Assembly (NCBI GenBank): GCA_963518845.1
Contig: CAUQKV010000022.1
Coordinates: 1-24,629 of the forward strand
From: JABCPE02 sp963518845
GTDB lineage: Bacteria > Bacteroidota > Bacteroidia > Flavobacteriales > Weeksellaceae
Direction of reading: 5' to 3'
Length of the DNA stretch: 24,629 nt
The position numbers and the translations under genes are program-made. Positions 14,165 to 22,257 of this stretch are shown here, piece by piece. Under the pieces are notes generated by a model. It did no database searches and was not told the origin of the DNA. It was given only the letters and a program-made list of their open reading frames with translations. The first letter of the stretch is position 1. Each line of letters opens with the position of its first letter.

Positions 14165-15439
14165 TTATTCTAATGTTGATAAAAATGCAGAAAAATTAGT
14201 TGGTTTTTCTATTATCTTACCATTTTTGTCTAAGACAAAATATGTCGGCGTAGCACGCACATTGTAGGTTTCTGTATAGCTGCTCTGCCATCCTTTCAGC
14301 TCAGTGTCATTTATCCATGGCAGGGAAGCTATTGTTTCTTTATACGATTTTGAATCTGTATCCAGCGCAAACGCAATAACTTCTATATTTTTTTGCTTTA
14401 ATTTTTGATAATTTTCAGAAATAATAGGAAGTTCTTTCAAACAATGTGAACAAGTCGAAGACCAGAATAAAACCACTCTTTTATCAGCTTTCACTCCGCT
14501 GAGCTTTTTAGCCTTTGTATTAGAGACATTCGATGTGAACGAATAATCTGGCAATACAGCACCAATAGAGGTGTTTTTAATGGCTTTTACAATGGTTTTT
14601 AGCTGACCATTTACTTCATAGTTCAGACTAGAAGCTAGATTGAAATATTTTTCCTTTTGTTTCTCTAATTCATAGATTTCGAAAATAGACAATAATTCAG
14701 CCAAAATAATTTGTCCTCTTGATGTTTTTAAATTTACTTTTTCAAGCAATTTATCAACTTCGCTGTCTATTGTTTCTGGCGAAGTCTTTCTTAGAAAACC
14801 TACTAATGCAGGTCTCAATAGGGAAGAGGTTTCCAGCATTGAGCCAGAATTCGCAAAGAACTGTATGTACTCTTCTGTGCTGATGTTTGAATCCTCTTGA
14901 CCACCTATAAATTTACTATTATCTAGATAATATTGAATAAAAGGGTGGTTGTTTATTGCTACATTACTATTCTCTAAAAGATGAATTTCACTACCCAAAG
15001 CTTTATCAAAAGCGCTGCCATCATTGTATAACTTCTTCATTTCAAGCAATACAGGAAGCACCTGACTTTTTTTTCTTTGAATTTGCATCATGTGAGTCAT
15101 CTTTTGGTTAGACTCATCCAGAAAATCTATTTTTGAAATTACATCTCCATTTGTGGTAAGTCTTATAACTACATCTTTATTTTCTGAGATTAAATTTACA
15201 GTTTTTCCGTTTTCTGGAAAATAGACTCTCATCATTCCCATGTAATTTTTAGGAACATCTATTATCCATTTTCCATTTTTTTTGTTAACCTCTTTTAAAG
15301 GAATGTATTTTGCTCCTTCTAAAGATGAAACAGTCGCCGTTTTTTGACTGAAAGAATCAGCAGCCTCTATATTTATTTTAAATTGAGCGGATAAAAAACT
15401 AATACCCAAAAAGGCTGATAATATTGATATTTTTTTCAT
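14165..15439 (-). CDS. Exported thioredoxin-like (TlpA-type) thiol-disulfide oxidoreductase
   Basis: This is a 424-residue protein. The ATG at 15439 is preferred over an in-frame TTG at 15454 because it gives a clean signal peptide, MKKISILSAFLGISFLSAQ. An unrecognised N-terminal region of about 280 residues (strand-rich start, then helices with VDKLLEKVNLKTSRGQI) precedes a C-terminal thioredoxin fold. That fold has FWSSTCSHCLKELP with the CxxC pair at about 330/333 and RATPTYFV with the cis-Pro near 398. Such Bacteroidetes proteins act in the periplasm, reducing or shuffling disulfides, often of partner proteins encoded nearby. It lies downstream of the PID-CTERM-like and T9SS cargo genes but behind a strong terminator, so expression needs read-through or its own promoter. 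A role in maturing those proteins is inference. Confidence 0.85.
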   Translation of the reverse strand: MKKISILSAFLGISFLSAQFKINIEAADSFSQKTATVSSLEGAKYIPLKEVNKKNGKWIIDVPKNYMGMMRVYFPENGKTVNLISENKDVVIRLTTNGDVISKIDFLDESNQKMTHMMQIQRKKSQVLPVLLEMKKLYNDGSAFDKALGSEIHLLENSNVAINNHPFIQYYLDNSKFIGGQEDSNISTEEYIQFFANSGSMLETSSLLRPALVGFLRKTSPETIDSEVDKLLEKVNLKTSRGQIILAELLSIFEIYELEKQKEKYFNLASSLNYEVNGQLKTIVKAIKNTSIGAVLPDYSFTSNVSNTKAKKLSGVKADKRVVLFWSSTCSHCLKELPIISENYQKLKQKNIEVIAFALDTDSKSYKETIASLPWINDTELKGWQSSYTETYNVRATPTYFVLDKNGKIIEKPTNFSAFLSTLE

Positions 15440-15450
15440 AATGTAAAAAG

Positions 15451-15485
15451 TCAAAACCCCTAGAAAATTTCTAGGAGTTTTTATA
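15451..15485 (-). terminator. Terminator between the PID-CTERM-like gene and the thioredoxin gene
   Basis: The minus strand reads AAAACTCCTAGAAA paired with TTTCTAGGGGTTTT (one G-T pair), a near-perfect 12-14-bp hairpin ending in T. It starts 6 bases after the stop of the upstream gene and ends about 12 bases before the thioredoxin start codon. Confidence 0.8.
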
Positions 15486-15490
15486 GTACT

Positions 15491-15748
15491 TTATTTATAT
15501 ACTTCTTTTTTATTTTTTGAATAGTAGTATATACCAATAACCATGAGTACAGCTATGGTAAGTAAGATACCTTCATACATATCTATAGGCACTGGAGTAC
15601 CTGGGTTAGTTCCTCCCATGGGTGCTGTTGGTGGTGGAGGTATAGCTCCTCCTCCTTCTTGTCCATAAAGACCTCTTGATAATAAAGAGAATGATATTAG
15701 AAAAAATATCTTTACATTATTCAAAATGAACTTACTCAAATTCTTCAT
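15491..15748 (-). CDS. Small protein with PID-CTERM-like sorting tail
   Basis: This is an 85-residue protein. The signal peptide (about 1-29, cleavage near LYGQ) is followed by a Gly/Pro-rich linker (GGGAIPPPPTAPMGGTNPG). The tripeptide PID (PVPIDMYEG) precedes one membrane helix (about 58-77, ILLTIAVLMVIGIYYY), and the protein ends with a basic tail SKNKKEVYK. The layout signal, proline linker, PID, helix, basic end is that of the PID-CTERM sorting tail known from Flavobacteriia, where almost nothing but the tail remains. It sits 16 bases after the T9SS cargo gene in the same operon, so both are likely made together. Function of these tails is unknown. Confidence 0.7.
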   Translation of the reverse strand: MKNLSKFILNNVKIFFLISFSLLSRGLYGQEGGGAIPPPPTAPMGGTNPGTPVPIDMYEGILLTIAVLMVIGIYYYSKNKKEVYK

Positions 15749-15764
15749 TTTTATATAATTTTAT

Positions 15765-17792
15765 TTATTTTATAACTTTTTGAGAGAACTTCTTACCAGT
15801 TTCAGATACTGCAGTTACTACATAAGTCCCTCTTACAGCATTTGGTAAGTTCACTACAAACTCTCCTTTAGTAGCATCTATATTAGCTTGTGAGAAGATT
15901 AATCTACCAGAAAGATCAAAAACTTGAACTGTAGCTTTCTTCCATTCAGGATCGAATAATATCTTATGAGCTGCTATACTTTCATCATATGCTAAAATAG
16001 TAGCAGATGGTTTTTGGATAGTCGCAATAGTGTTTTTTTGAGAAACTAACTCTGCTGGTTTACCATAGTATAGACCGAAATCAGCATCTGATGATACAGA
16101 AATTTTTTTATTGTTTCCTATCAATACATGTTTTTTTCCATCAAAAATATAGAAACTTTCACCAGATGATAATCTTTCTTGTCCATCAGCAATATCTTCT
16201 GCATTTTCTAATATTTCAAAAGCTAAAGATTTAACATCAGAACTATATATTCTCATAGGAACTTCTTTCCCTTTGAAGTCATTTTCATTAGCTTCATTGA
16301 TATACAACCAATATGAGTTAATCAAATCTTCATCTACTCCTCCTTTTTTAGACTCTTCAAAAGTACCAATAATTGTTTTACTATTAGCAGTCACCTGAGA
16401 AGAAAACTTAGTTGGTTGCCCAGAGACACCATCAGCATATACTACATAATATGTTCTTCCTAATTCTTTTCCATCAGCATTTAATGCAATTACCCCTAAC
16501 TGCTTAACAGAAGAATTGGATAATTTAGCATTACCTATTTTTACTGTAGAATTTGTACTCAATTCAGAAAGGACAAAATCTTTATTTGAAGATTTAGACT
16601 GTACTGTAACCCCACCATTGTATGTAGATGTATTACTTGTGTTTGCCTCATATGCGAACTTTCTCAACTGACCAAAATCTAAAACTCTAACACTAGGTCC
16701 AGATAATTTTATTTCAAAAGTTCCCATAGGTCTCACGATAACTTGTTTAACATCTCCTATAGCAACCCCATTATTATTATAAGACACATATACACCACCA
16801 GTCTCTGCTCCAGTTGCTTTCACAGAAATGCTAGGCTCAACACGAACTCCCATCAAATTATCTATAATAGCACCAAGATATTTAAGGTTAATATTTGTTA
16901 AATATGGATTCCCAAATTGGTAGATGTTTTTACCATAGTTACCAGACCATGGACTACTAGCATGTTCCCAATGATCTCCCAAATAGGAGTTATATTGCTC
17001 TTTATAATAGTTTGTGTTTTTACCACCTACACCAAAATCAATACCATCTCCAGCCCCAGTTAATGCAGCTGTAATGCTACCTGCAAAAGGTACCCCTTTT
17101 ATAGTATAAACATTTGTAGATAGAGTGTTAGGTGTTCCTCCTGTAAAAGCATTGAAAAATCTAGAACCTATGGCATAATAACTTGTGGCTCCATTATTTG
17201 CCACAGCATGTCCAGCCAATTTAATATCAGTAGTATTGTCAGATGGATTAAAATTATCAAATCTTACTTTATGATTATTCCATACTAAAATCCCTGTTCT
17301 GTTCCATCTTTTTCCACTTAAATTTGCATTTAGTTCTGAAGATAAACTAGCGAAAGTTTTCTTATAGAAAGGAATCGCCATTTGTTGGTAAGCACCATGA
17401 GAATTATCCTTATATTCTTTGTCTACAATCCCTGTAACTTGGGCTTGTGAAGTTTGATTGTCAATATAAAGTTGTCCATATTTAATAACAGTCCCACCAT
17501 TAACAATGCTACCATTTGTTGTAGCATTTGACCAAAGGCGAAGGATAAAGTTCCCACCATTTGTTTTGTTAGTATTTGATGCAGTAACAGTTTTAAAACC
17601 ACCACCTACAATCATTACATTACCAAAATTATCTATCACACCATTTTCAACAGTTTTCAACTCTCCACCACTATAGATAAGAGCATCTTCTTTTATATGA
17701 AGACTTGCTTGGTCTTGAACACCTAATAATGACTGCGCATTTGCTGAAAAAGCAAGAGACAATAGGCCTAAGGTAAATATTTTTCTTTTCAT
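15765..17792 (-). CDS. Secreted protein with T9SS type A sorting domain
   Basis: This is a 675-residue protein. The signal peptide is MKRKIFTLGLLSLAFSANAQ. The next ~550 residues are Gly/Asn/Ser-rich and strand-forming (for example NFGNVMIVGGGFKTVTASNTN), with no recognised enzyme motif. The last ~75 residues form the type A sorting domain: QVFDLSGRLIFSQ, then VVNLPNAVRGTYVVTAV, ending GKKFSQKVIK. This domain directs export through the type IX secretion system and usually attachment to the surface by LPS anchoring. It is the first gene of an operon with the PID-CTERM-like gene, behind a good promoter. The family of the central part is not identified. Homologues are typically large cell-surface proteins of Flavobacteriales. 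Confidence 0.88.
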   Translation of the reverse strand: MKRKIFTLGLLSLAFSANAQSLLGVQDQASLHIKEDALIYSGGELKTVENGVIDNFGNVMIVGGGFKTVTASNTNKTNGGNFILRLWSNATTNGSIVNGGTVIKYGQLYIDNQTSQAQVTGIVDKEYKDNSHGAYQQMAIPFYKKTFASLSSELNANLSGKRWNRTGILVWNNHKVRFDNFNPSDNTTDIKLAGHAVANNGATSYYAIGSRFFNAFTGGTPNTLSTNVYTIKGVPFAGSITAALTGAGDGIDFGVGGKNTNYYKEQYNSYLGDHWEHASSPWSGNYGKNIYQFGNPYLTNINLKYLGAIIDNLMGVRVEPSISVKATGAETGGVYVSYNNNGVAIGDVKQVIVRPMGTFEIKLSGPSVRVLDFGQLRKFAYEANTSNTSTYNGGVTVQSKSSNKDFVLSELSTNSTVKIGNAKLSNSSVKQLGVIALNADGKELGRTYYVVYADGVSGQPTKFSSQVTANSKTIIGTFEESKKGGVDEDLINSYWLYINEANENDFKGKEVPMRIYSSDVKSLAFEILENAEDIADGQERLSSGESFYIFDGKKHVLIGNNKKISVSSDADFGLYYGKPAELVSQKNTIATIQKPSATILAYDESIAAHKILFDPEWKKATVQVFDLSGRLIFSQANIDATKGEFVVNLPNAVRGTYVVTAVSETGKKFSQKVIK

Positions 17793-17833
17793 ATCTATAA
17801 AATTTGTATTTTTTACACACTAACTTCAATCGG

Positions 17834-17863
17834 CAAAGTTATAAAAAAAATGTTAAAAACAAA
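17834..17863 (-). promoter_or_regulatory. Promoter for the T9SS cargo operon
   Basis: The minus strand reads TTTG (17863-17860), 18 bases, then TAACTTTG (17841-17834), matching the Bacteroidetes consensus. The predicted leader to the start at 17792 is about 35 bases. Confidence 0.7.
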
Positions 17864-17911
17864 AAAATATTTGAATTTTAAAGTGTTAAAATTTATATTT
17901 TGCCATAAAAC

Positions 17912-18229
17912 CTACTCTTTCCATTCTTTATTTTTGATTGTTTTTAGAAGCATTTGAAATTCATCAGCGAGATAGAATTGAGTACCTATGGCATCAAAAA
18001 TTGCATCTTGGGTAAGCACCCATTGAGGAACTTCATCAGGAATTTTGCTATCATTACTATCAAAATAGTCTTTGCGCCACTGTTTGCTGTCGTAGTACGC
18101 CACGAGTCTGTTATAGTCTGGCTGGACAGCCTTCCATTCTTCAAGTACTTCTTTAGCTTTGGTGAGAATATTTTCTACTTTCATTAAAATCTCATTCATC
18201 TCGCGGATGTTTTCGTATCGCTCTTTCAT
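17912..18229 (-). CDS. DUF4298 family protein
   Basis: This is a 105-residue soluble protein, largely helical. NEILMKVENILTKAKEVLEEWKAVQPDYNRLVAYYDSKQWRKDYF matches the DUF4298 signature 'helical pair, then LxxYYxSxxWxxDY'. The following KIPDEVPQWVLTQDAIFDAI segment fits the family's 'lP..l..gVLseDaiy' end. Function is unknown; the family is often annotated near SUKH-type or toxin-associated genes. It is in a minus-strand run with the membrane protein upstream (53-base gap). Confidence 0.85.
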   Translation of the reverse strand: MKERYENIREMNEILMKVENILTKAKEVLEEWKAVQPDYNRLVAYYDSKQWRKDYFDSNDSKIPDEVPQWVLTQDAIFDAIGTQFYLADEFQMLLKTIKNKEWKE

Positions 18230-18282
18230 TTTGGAAATATTTTAAAATTATCAACTTAATATTTCTATCCAAAGATAAGAAA

Positions 18283-18846
18283 TTATGTGATAATGAAGAT
18301 AATAATATAGAATAAAATAGGAATAAATATCAGTGACAAGCCTTTTTCAGTCTTGAAAATTTTTTCATAATATTTTCCCACAAGCAGATTTAGCACAAAT
18401 ACAGCAAAGTAAGCCAAATTTTGATAAAAATCCATAATTTCCACAAAGAGATGATAGCGACTTACAGAATTTTCTTCTGCGGCAACTCCTATAATCTTAG
18501 GTTTGCTGGAAAAACTTGTCTTGTAAACAAAATCATCTTCTATTTCATAATAAGTGATTTTGTCTCTAAATTTTATTTCAGGCAGGTCGATGAAGGAGAA
18601 TTTCTTTACCCTGAGATAAATCTCCACTTTGCCCTCTCTGCTGGGCTCTTTCATTTGTTTTACTTCTTGTTCTGAAGCCAGATAAATATCCAGATTTCTC
18701 TTTCCCCAATAACGACATCCTTTCACCCAACTAGTTTTCTTGGGTAGAGAATCGATGTTGTCCAGCACATCAAAGGTTTTGTAAAGAATAAAAACATTGG
18801 GCAGGCAGAAAATAATGGCGATAAAATAAGGTAGTAGTTTTTTCAT
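18283..18846 (-). CDS. Membrane protein of unknown function
   Basis: This is a 187-residue protein. An N-terminal helix (about 5-23, LPYFIAIIFCLPNVFILY) and two C-terminal helices (about 138-155 and 169-187) enclose a strand-rich segment of about 100 residues (KVEIYLRVKKFSFIDLPEIKFRDKITYYEIEDDF), probably periplasmic. No family is recognised. Its ATG overlaps the stop of the upstream 88-residue gene in the arrangement ATGA (18843-18846), so the two are translationally coupled. Confidence 0.7.
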   Translation of the reverse strand: MKKLLPYFIAIIFCLPNVFILYKTFDVLDNIDSLPKKTSWVKGCRYWGKRNLDIYLASEQEVKQMKEPSREGKVEIYLRVKKFSFIDLPEIKFRDKITYYEIEDDFVYKTSFSSKPKIIGVAAEENSVSRYHLFVEIMDFYQNLAYFAVFVLNLLVGKYYEKIFKTEKGLSLIFIPILFYIIIFIIT

Positions 18847-19109
18847 TGATTTTCCAAAAATAAAATTTCTTTATGTAAAATATTTAAAAACAAATCTTTA
18901 TCTGATGTAGAGAGTGATTTTGTCTCTAAAGAAAGACCGTAATCCAAATCCCATTTGATTTTCACGATTTTTTCCATAAAATTGAAATAAAAAATATCCG
19001 CTTCGGGAGCCATTATGTATTCTAAAAAGGTGAATTCTTGTAGATTTTTGAGGTGTTCTATCAGTTTTAGAAATACTTCATGAGTAATGTTGTTCAGTGG
19101 TTTATTCAT
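18843..19109 (-). CDS. Small protein, paralogue of the 20344 gene
   Basis: This is an 88-residue protein from the ATG at 19109. That start is chosen because the 20604 paralogue begins at the same Met (MNKPLNNITHEVFLKL versus MNKSLESITHEEFLKL). Both share LKNLQE-TFLEYIMAPEADIF and KIKWDLDYGL almost unchanged. The protein is soluble, with helices at both ends and a central strand pair. No known family is recognised. An in-frame extension upstream (down to 19160) is a fragment of the ~530-residue neighbour family and probably not part of the real protein. It is coupled to the membrane protein gene by a 4-base overlap. Confidence 0.75.
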   Translation of the reverse strand: MNKPLNNITHEVFLKLIEHLKNLQEFTFLEYIMAPEADIFYFNFMEKIVKIKWDLDYGLSLETKSLSTSDKDLFLNILHKEILFLENQ

Positions 19110-19160
19110 ATTTTCTTTCCCCAAATTTTTGAATACCATATCAAACTGCGCCGAGGTAAT
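19110..19160 (-). pseudogene. In-frame remnant of the 20613-type gene
   Basis: The minus strand encodes ITSAQFDMVFKNLGKEN directly before the ATG at 19109. The 20613 gene has ITSAQFDMVFKNLAKEM about 54 residues before its end. The rest of the large gene on both sides is missing here, so this is the scar of a deletion in a duplicated copy. Confidence 0.85.
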
Positions 19161-19307
19161 TCTATGGTAGTATTTAACTTGATATATTTAATTTCTTATT
19201 CTGTTTTAGGCTAAAAAATTCGTTCTCAAAATCGGAGACAAAGATAGTGATTAGTAATTAACTATCTTCTTCTGTCATTATGTATCGAGCATTAAAAAAT
19301 TAATCCT

Positions 19308-19315
19308 TATATTTG
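19308..19315 (+). promoter_or_regulatory. -7 element placed for a leaderless DUF4434 message
   Basis: TATATTTG matches TAnnTTTG exactly but ends only 5 bases before the ATG at 19321, so transcription would begin at or next to the start codon. No -33 TTTG is clear. Confidence 0.5.
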
Positions 19316-19320
19316 TAGCT

Positions 19321-20358
19321 ATGAAGAAGTTTTTATCCCTAATTTTAAGTAGTATCCTGCTACTAAGTGCTTGTAATAGAACCAGTACAGAAGAACAAAC
19401 ATCCTCTATTAGCAAAGAGGCGCCATATCTTACAGGAACTTTTGTCCAGCTTTTTGGTAAAAATGATTGGACAGCTTCTCAATGGGAAAAGTTTTTCTCT
19501 GAACTTAAAGAATTAAAAATCAATACGGTCATTGTTCAATATACCGCTTTCAAGAATGCATATAATGATATTACTTGGTTCGATTCAGCTAATACTTTCA
19601 CCACTCAGAAGAGCCGTCATACCTTGGCACGACTCTTTGAGGCTGCACAAAAACAAGGAATAGAAGTGCATATAGGGCTTCACTTTGATGAGACTTATTG
19701 GCAAAACCAAACAAACAGGGCTTGGCTTCAGCTTAATGCCCAGCGATGTATCGACTTGGCTAGAGAAATTAATTCAAAGTTCGGGAATCATCCTTCTTTC
19801 AAGGGATGGTATATCCCTCACGAACCAGAGCCTTATGCCTATGGTTCTGATGAAAAAATGGTGCTTTTTAGGGATGTGTTTGTAAATCCTATTGCTGATG
19901 CACTTCACAGCTGGGGTGGCAAGCCTGTTTCTATAGCGGCTTTTTGGAATAGCAAACTTACCACTCCTAACCAGTTACAGCATTTTATGGCAGAACTTGG
20001 AAAAAGCCACCTGCAAATCATTATGTTACAAGATGGGGTAGGAGCAAAGCATGTAACGCTTGACCAGTTGAATACTTATTATCAAAGTGCTCAAAAAGGA
20101 CTTTTCGAGGAAAACAAAAACTACAAAGGAGCTTTCTGGACGGATTTGGAGACCTTTTATTCACCTACGGGGGAGTATCCTTTTACGCCAGCCACCTTTG
20201 ATAGAGTGAAACAACAGCTCTCCATAGAAACGGCACTGCCCAAGGTAAGTAAAGCTGTTTCCTTCCAGTATTATGATGATATGAGTACGCTAAGCCCTCA
20301 CAGGGCGCAGGCACAAGCGCTGAGAGAAGCTTATAAAAAATGGTTAAATCAGAAATAA
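19321..20358 (+). CDS. DUF4434-domain lipoprotein (TIM-barrel, glycosidase-like)
   Basis: This is a 345-residue protein. A lipoprotein signal ends LLLSAC, with Cys18 acylated. After a Ser/Thr linker the DUF4434 domain fills the rest: GTFVQLFGKNDWTASQWEKFF, then LKINTVIVQYT, IEVHIGLHFD, FKGWYIPHEPEPYAYG, KPVSIAAFWNS, LQIIMLQDGVG, KGAFWTDLETFY and KAVSFQYYDDMS. These are strand ends of a TIM barrel as in glycoside hydrolases. Acidic residues in HEPEP and DLETF are candidates for catalysis, by analogy. It likely acts on a polysaccharide at the envelope. It is the only plus-strand gene between 14.1 and 24.6 kb, and a duplicated minus-strand segment flanks it on both sides. Confidence 0.88.
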   Translation: MKKFLSLILSSILLLSACNRTSTEEQTSSISKEAPYLTGTFVQLFGKNDWTASQWEKFFSELKELKINTVIVQYTAFKNAYNDITWFDSANTFTTQKSRHTLARLFEAAQKQGIEVHIGLHFDETYWQNQTNRAWLQLNAQRCIDLAREINSKFGNHPSFKGWYIPHEPEPYAYGSDEKMVLFRDVFVNPIADALHSWGGKPVSIAAFWNSKLTTPNQLQHFMAELGKSHLQIIMLQDGVGAKHVTLDQLNTYYQSAQKGLFEENKNYKGAFWTDLETFYSPTGEYPFTPATFDRVKQQLSIETALPKVSKAVSFQYYDDMSTLSPHRAQAQALREAYKKWLNQK

Positions 20359-20604
20359 AATTTCTTTATCTAAAATATTTAAAAACAAATCTCTGTCCGC
20401 TGTAGAGAGCGATTCTATTTCTAGAAAAAGACCATAATCCAAATCCCATTTGATTTTCACAGTTTTTTCCATGAAATTGAAATAAAAAATATCCGCTTCG
20501 GGAGCCATTATATATTCTAAAAAGGTTAATTCTTGTAGGTTTTTGAGGCGTTCCATCAGCTTTAGAAATTCTTCATGAGTAATGCTCTCTAGTGATTTGT
20601 TCAT
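20344..20604 (-). CDS. Small protein, paralogue of the 18843 gene
   Basis: This is an 86-residue protein, MNKSLESITHEEFLKLMERL at the start, with the block TFLEYIMAPEADIFYF shared with the copy at 18843. It is two residues shorter than that copy (ends LFLI instead of LFLENQ). Its last codon and stop are read from the complement of the 3' end of the plus-strand DUF4434 gene (15-base overlap), which looks like a breakpoint effect. It starts 8 bases after the stop of the large upstream gene and so ends that operon. Function is unknown. Confidence 0.75.
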   Translation of the reverse strand: MNKSLESITHEEFLKLMERLKNLQELTFLEYIMAPEADIFYFNFMEKTVKIKWDLDYGLFLEIESLSTADRDLFLNILDKEILFLI

Positions 20605-20612
20605 ACCTTATT

Positions 20613-22244
20613 TTATATCTTTTTCTTCCATTGCTTGCCATAGATAGCATAGTAAATCTCTTCTTCGTAGAATTTATAAAAGTTGTAGGCTTCTTCAGAA
20701 GCAAAAAAGGCTTCTTTTTCTTTGAGAAAATTGATTAAAAGCTGTTTTTTCTCTGGATTTTCCATTTCTTTTGCTAAATTCTTGAATACCATATCAAACT
20801 GTGCAGAGGTAATCCCTTGACAGATAAGCGGTAAGGATTTTTTATTCACTCCATAGCGATCAATCAGGGCGCTTACGAAGTATTTATGCACCATCTGATG
20901 CTCATCATCCAATAGCTCAAAATACTTGCTTACCAAAGGAAAATATTCTTCACCTATCAAACCCAAACCAAAGACTACATAACTGCCAGGCATACAGCTC
21001 TTTTCGCCTTCTTCTACATCGTTATACCACTGAAATTCTTTCATAGCCGCCTCAGCATAAGTTACGATTTTAGGGCGTAATTCTTCATATTGTAAGGCTT
21101 GGGTAAAGAAACGATGAGTAGATGATTTAGCAATTCCTTTGATATCCAAAAACTGCTTAGGCGCTTTGGAATTGAGTTTAATTTGATAACTTCTTGGGAA
21201 GTTGGTTTTCAAAAGAGCAATGATGAAATCCAGTGCTTTATCATAAGCTGCGGCTGATTCTTGCTTGATTTTCACATTGATTGTAGCCAATACATCGTTG
21301 GCATCACATTCTATATCGCTATCCTTGTAGTGAATGATGTTTTCAGGCAGGTTTCCTGTACCTTTTTTGAGATACATAGCTGCTTTTTCAGAACCTAATT
21401 CCTTGGCTGCACGCTCCAAATCCTCACAAGCAAACCTCACATCCCAGCTGTATCGTTGGTGTTTAATGTTCCAAAGGGCTTGTTGTACAAATAGATTTAG
21501 TTTGGCTTGGTCTACATTTTTTGTCTCCAAATCTTTTTTGAGCGTATATTCTTTTGACCAATCTTCTCCTTTAATATTATAATATAAAGGCATAAAGACA
21601 GCTTCTTTCCACTCATTGGTGTGGTAGTGCAGCCCAAACCGATATTCTTCCATTGTATTTTTCCATTTAGGGTCTATGAGCGAAAAGCCTTTTTCCAAGA
21701 TTTCAATCACCTTGTCTTCGCTATAACTATTGAGTTCAAAATCAAAGAGTTTGTCAAAGAAACTATGGATTTCTTTTTCTTTCATTTTTGCCGTTTGGTC
21801 ATAGATAACTTTTTGTACATAGGCATCTAATCGCTCTTTGAGTTCGGCTTTGCGTTCAGGGTTTTCTATGTGTAGTTTTTTTTGAATGTGGCGTCCTAGC
21901 CCAAACTGAAATTCAAACACTAAGGTAAGTTTGTATTCAAAACGATAATAAAAATCAGGATTAAAGAACATTTGGGTAAGTTGTTCTTCCAAAGCGGGAA
22001 TGATGGTGTTTTCCACTGTTTCCTGAGGAATTTCGTGAAATCCTGCAATGGTGATAGACTCCGAAGTATATTCGTAATCACTGTTATAAAACTCTATTTT
22101 ATCCCTTAATTGTTTGATTTTGAAATAATCAGTAATTCCTTCCCAAAGTTCATTTCTTCCATAGGGTTTTTTGGGTAAGTCTAGCTCGTTAAAGGCATCT
22201 TCTATCCCAGTTAAGATTTCTTTTATAATGCTGTCTGTGTTCAT
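20613..22244 (-). CDS. Large protein of unknown function, possibly DUF6138; paralogue of the 22802 gene
   Basis: This is a 543-residue soluble protein without signal peptide or membrane helix. From about residue 110 to the end it aligns with the 22802 protein with long identical runs (RAELKERLD-type helix, YSWDVRFACEDLERAA, EKAAMYLKKGTGNLPENI, KALDFIIALLK, KAPKQFLDIKGIAKSSTHRF, DDEHQMVHKYFVSALIDR). The ends match as YYAIYGKQWKKK versus YYAVYGKNWEKK. The helical repeats with recurrent aromatic positions suggest a helical scaffold. I think both belong to DUF6138, but this is recall without a search. It lies in the middle of the NADAR operon, 13 bases after the DinB gene. Confidence 0.75.
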   Translation of the reverse strand: MNTDSIIKEILTGIEDAFNELDLPKKPYGRNELWEGITDYFKIKQLRDKIEFYNSDYEYTSESITIAGFHEIPQETVENTIIPALEEQLTQMFFNPDFYYRFEYKLTLVFEFQFGLGRHIQKKLHIENPERKAELKERLDAYVQKVIYDQTAKMKEKEIHSFFDKLFDFELNSYSEDKVIEILEKGFSLIDPKWKNTMEEYRFGLHYHTNEWKEAVFMPLYYNIKGEDWSKEYTLKKDLETKNVDQAKLNLFVQQALWNIKHQRYSWDVRFACEDLERAAKELGSEKAAMYLKKGTGNLPENIIHYKDSDIECDANDVLATINVKIKQESAAAYDKALDFIIALLKTNFPRSYQIKLNSKAPKQFLDIKGIAKSSTHRFFTQALQYEELRPKIVTYAEAAMKEFQWYNDVEEGEKSCMPGSYVVFGLGLIGEEYFPLVSKYFELLDDEHQMVHKYFVSALIDRYGVNKKSLPLICQGITSAQFDMVFKNLAKEMENPEKKQLLINFLKEKEAFFASEEAYNFYKFYEEEIYYAIYGKQWKKKI

Positions 22245-22257
22245 TAGATATTAATTA

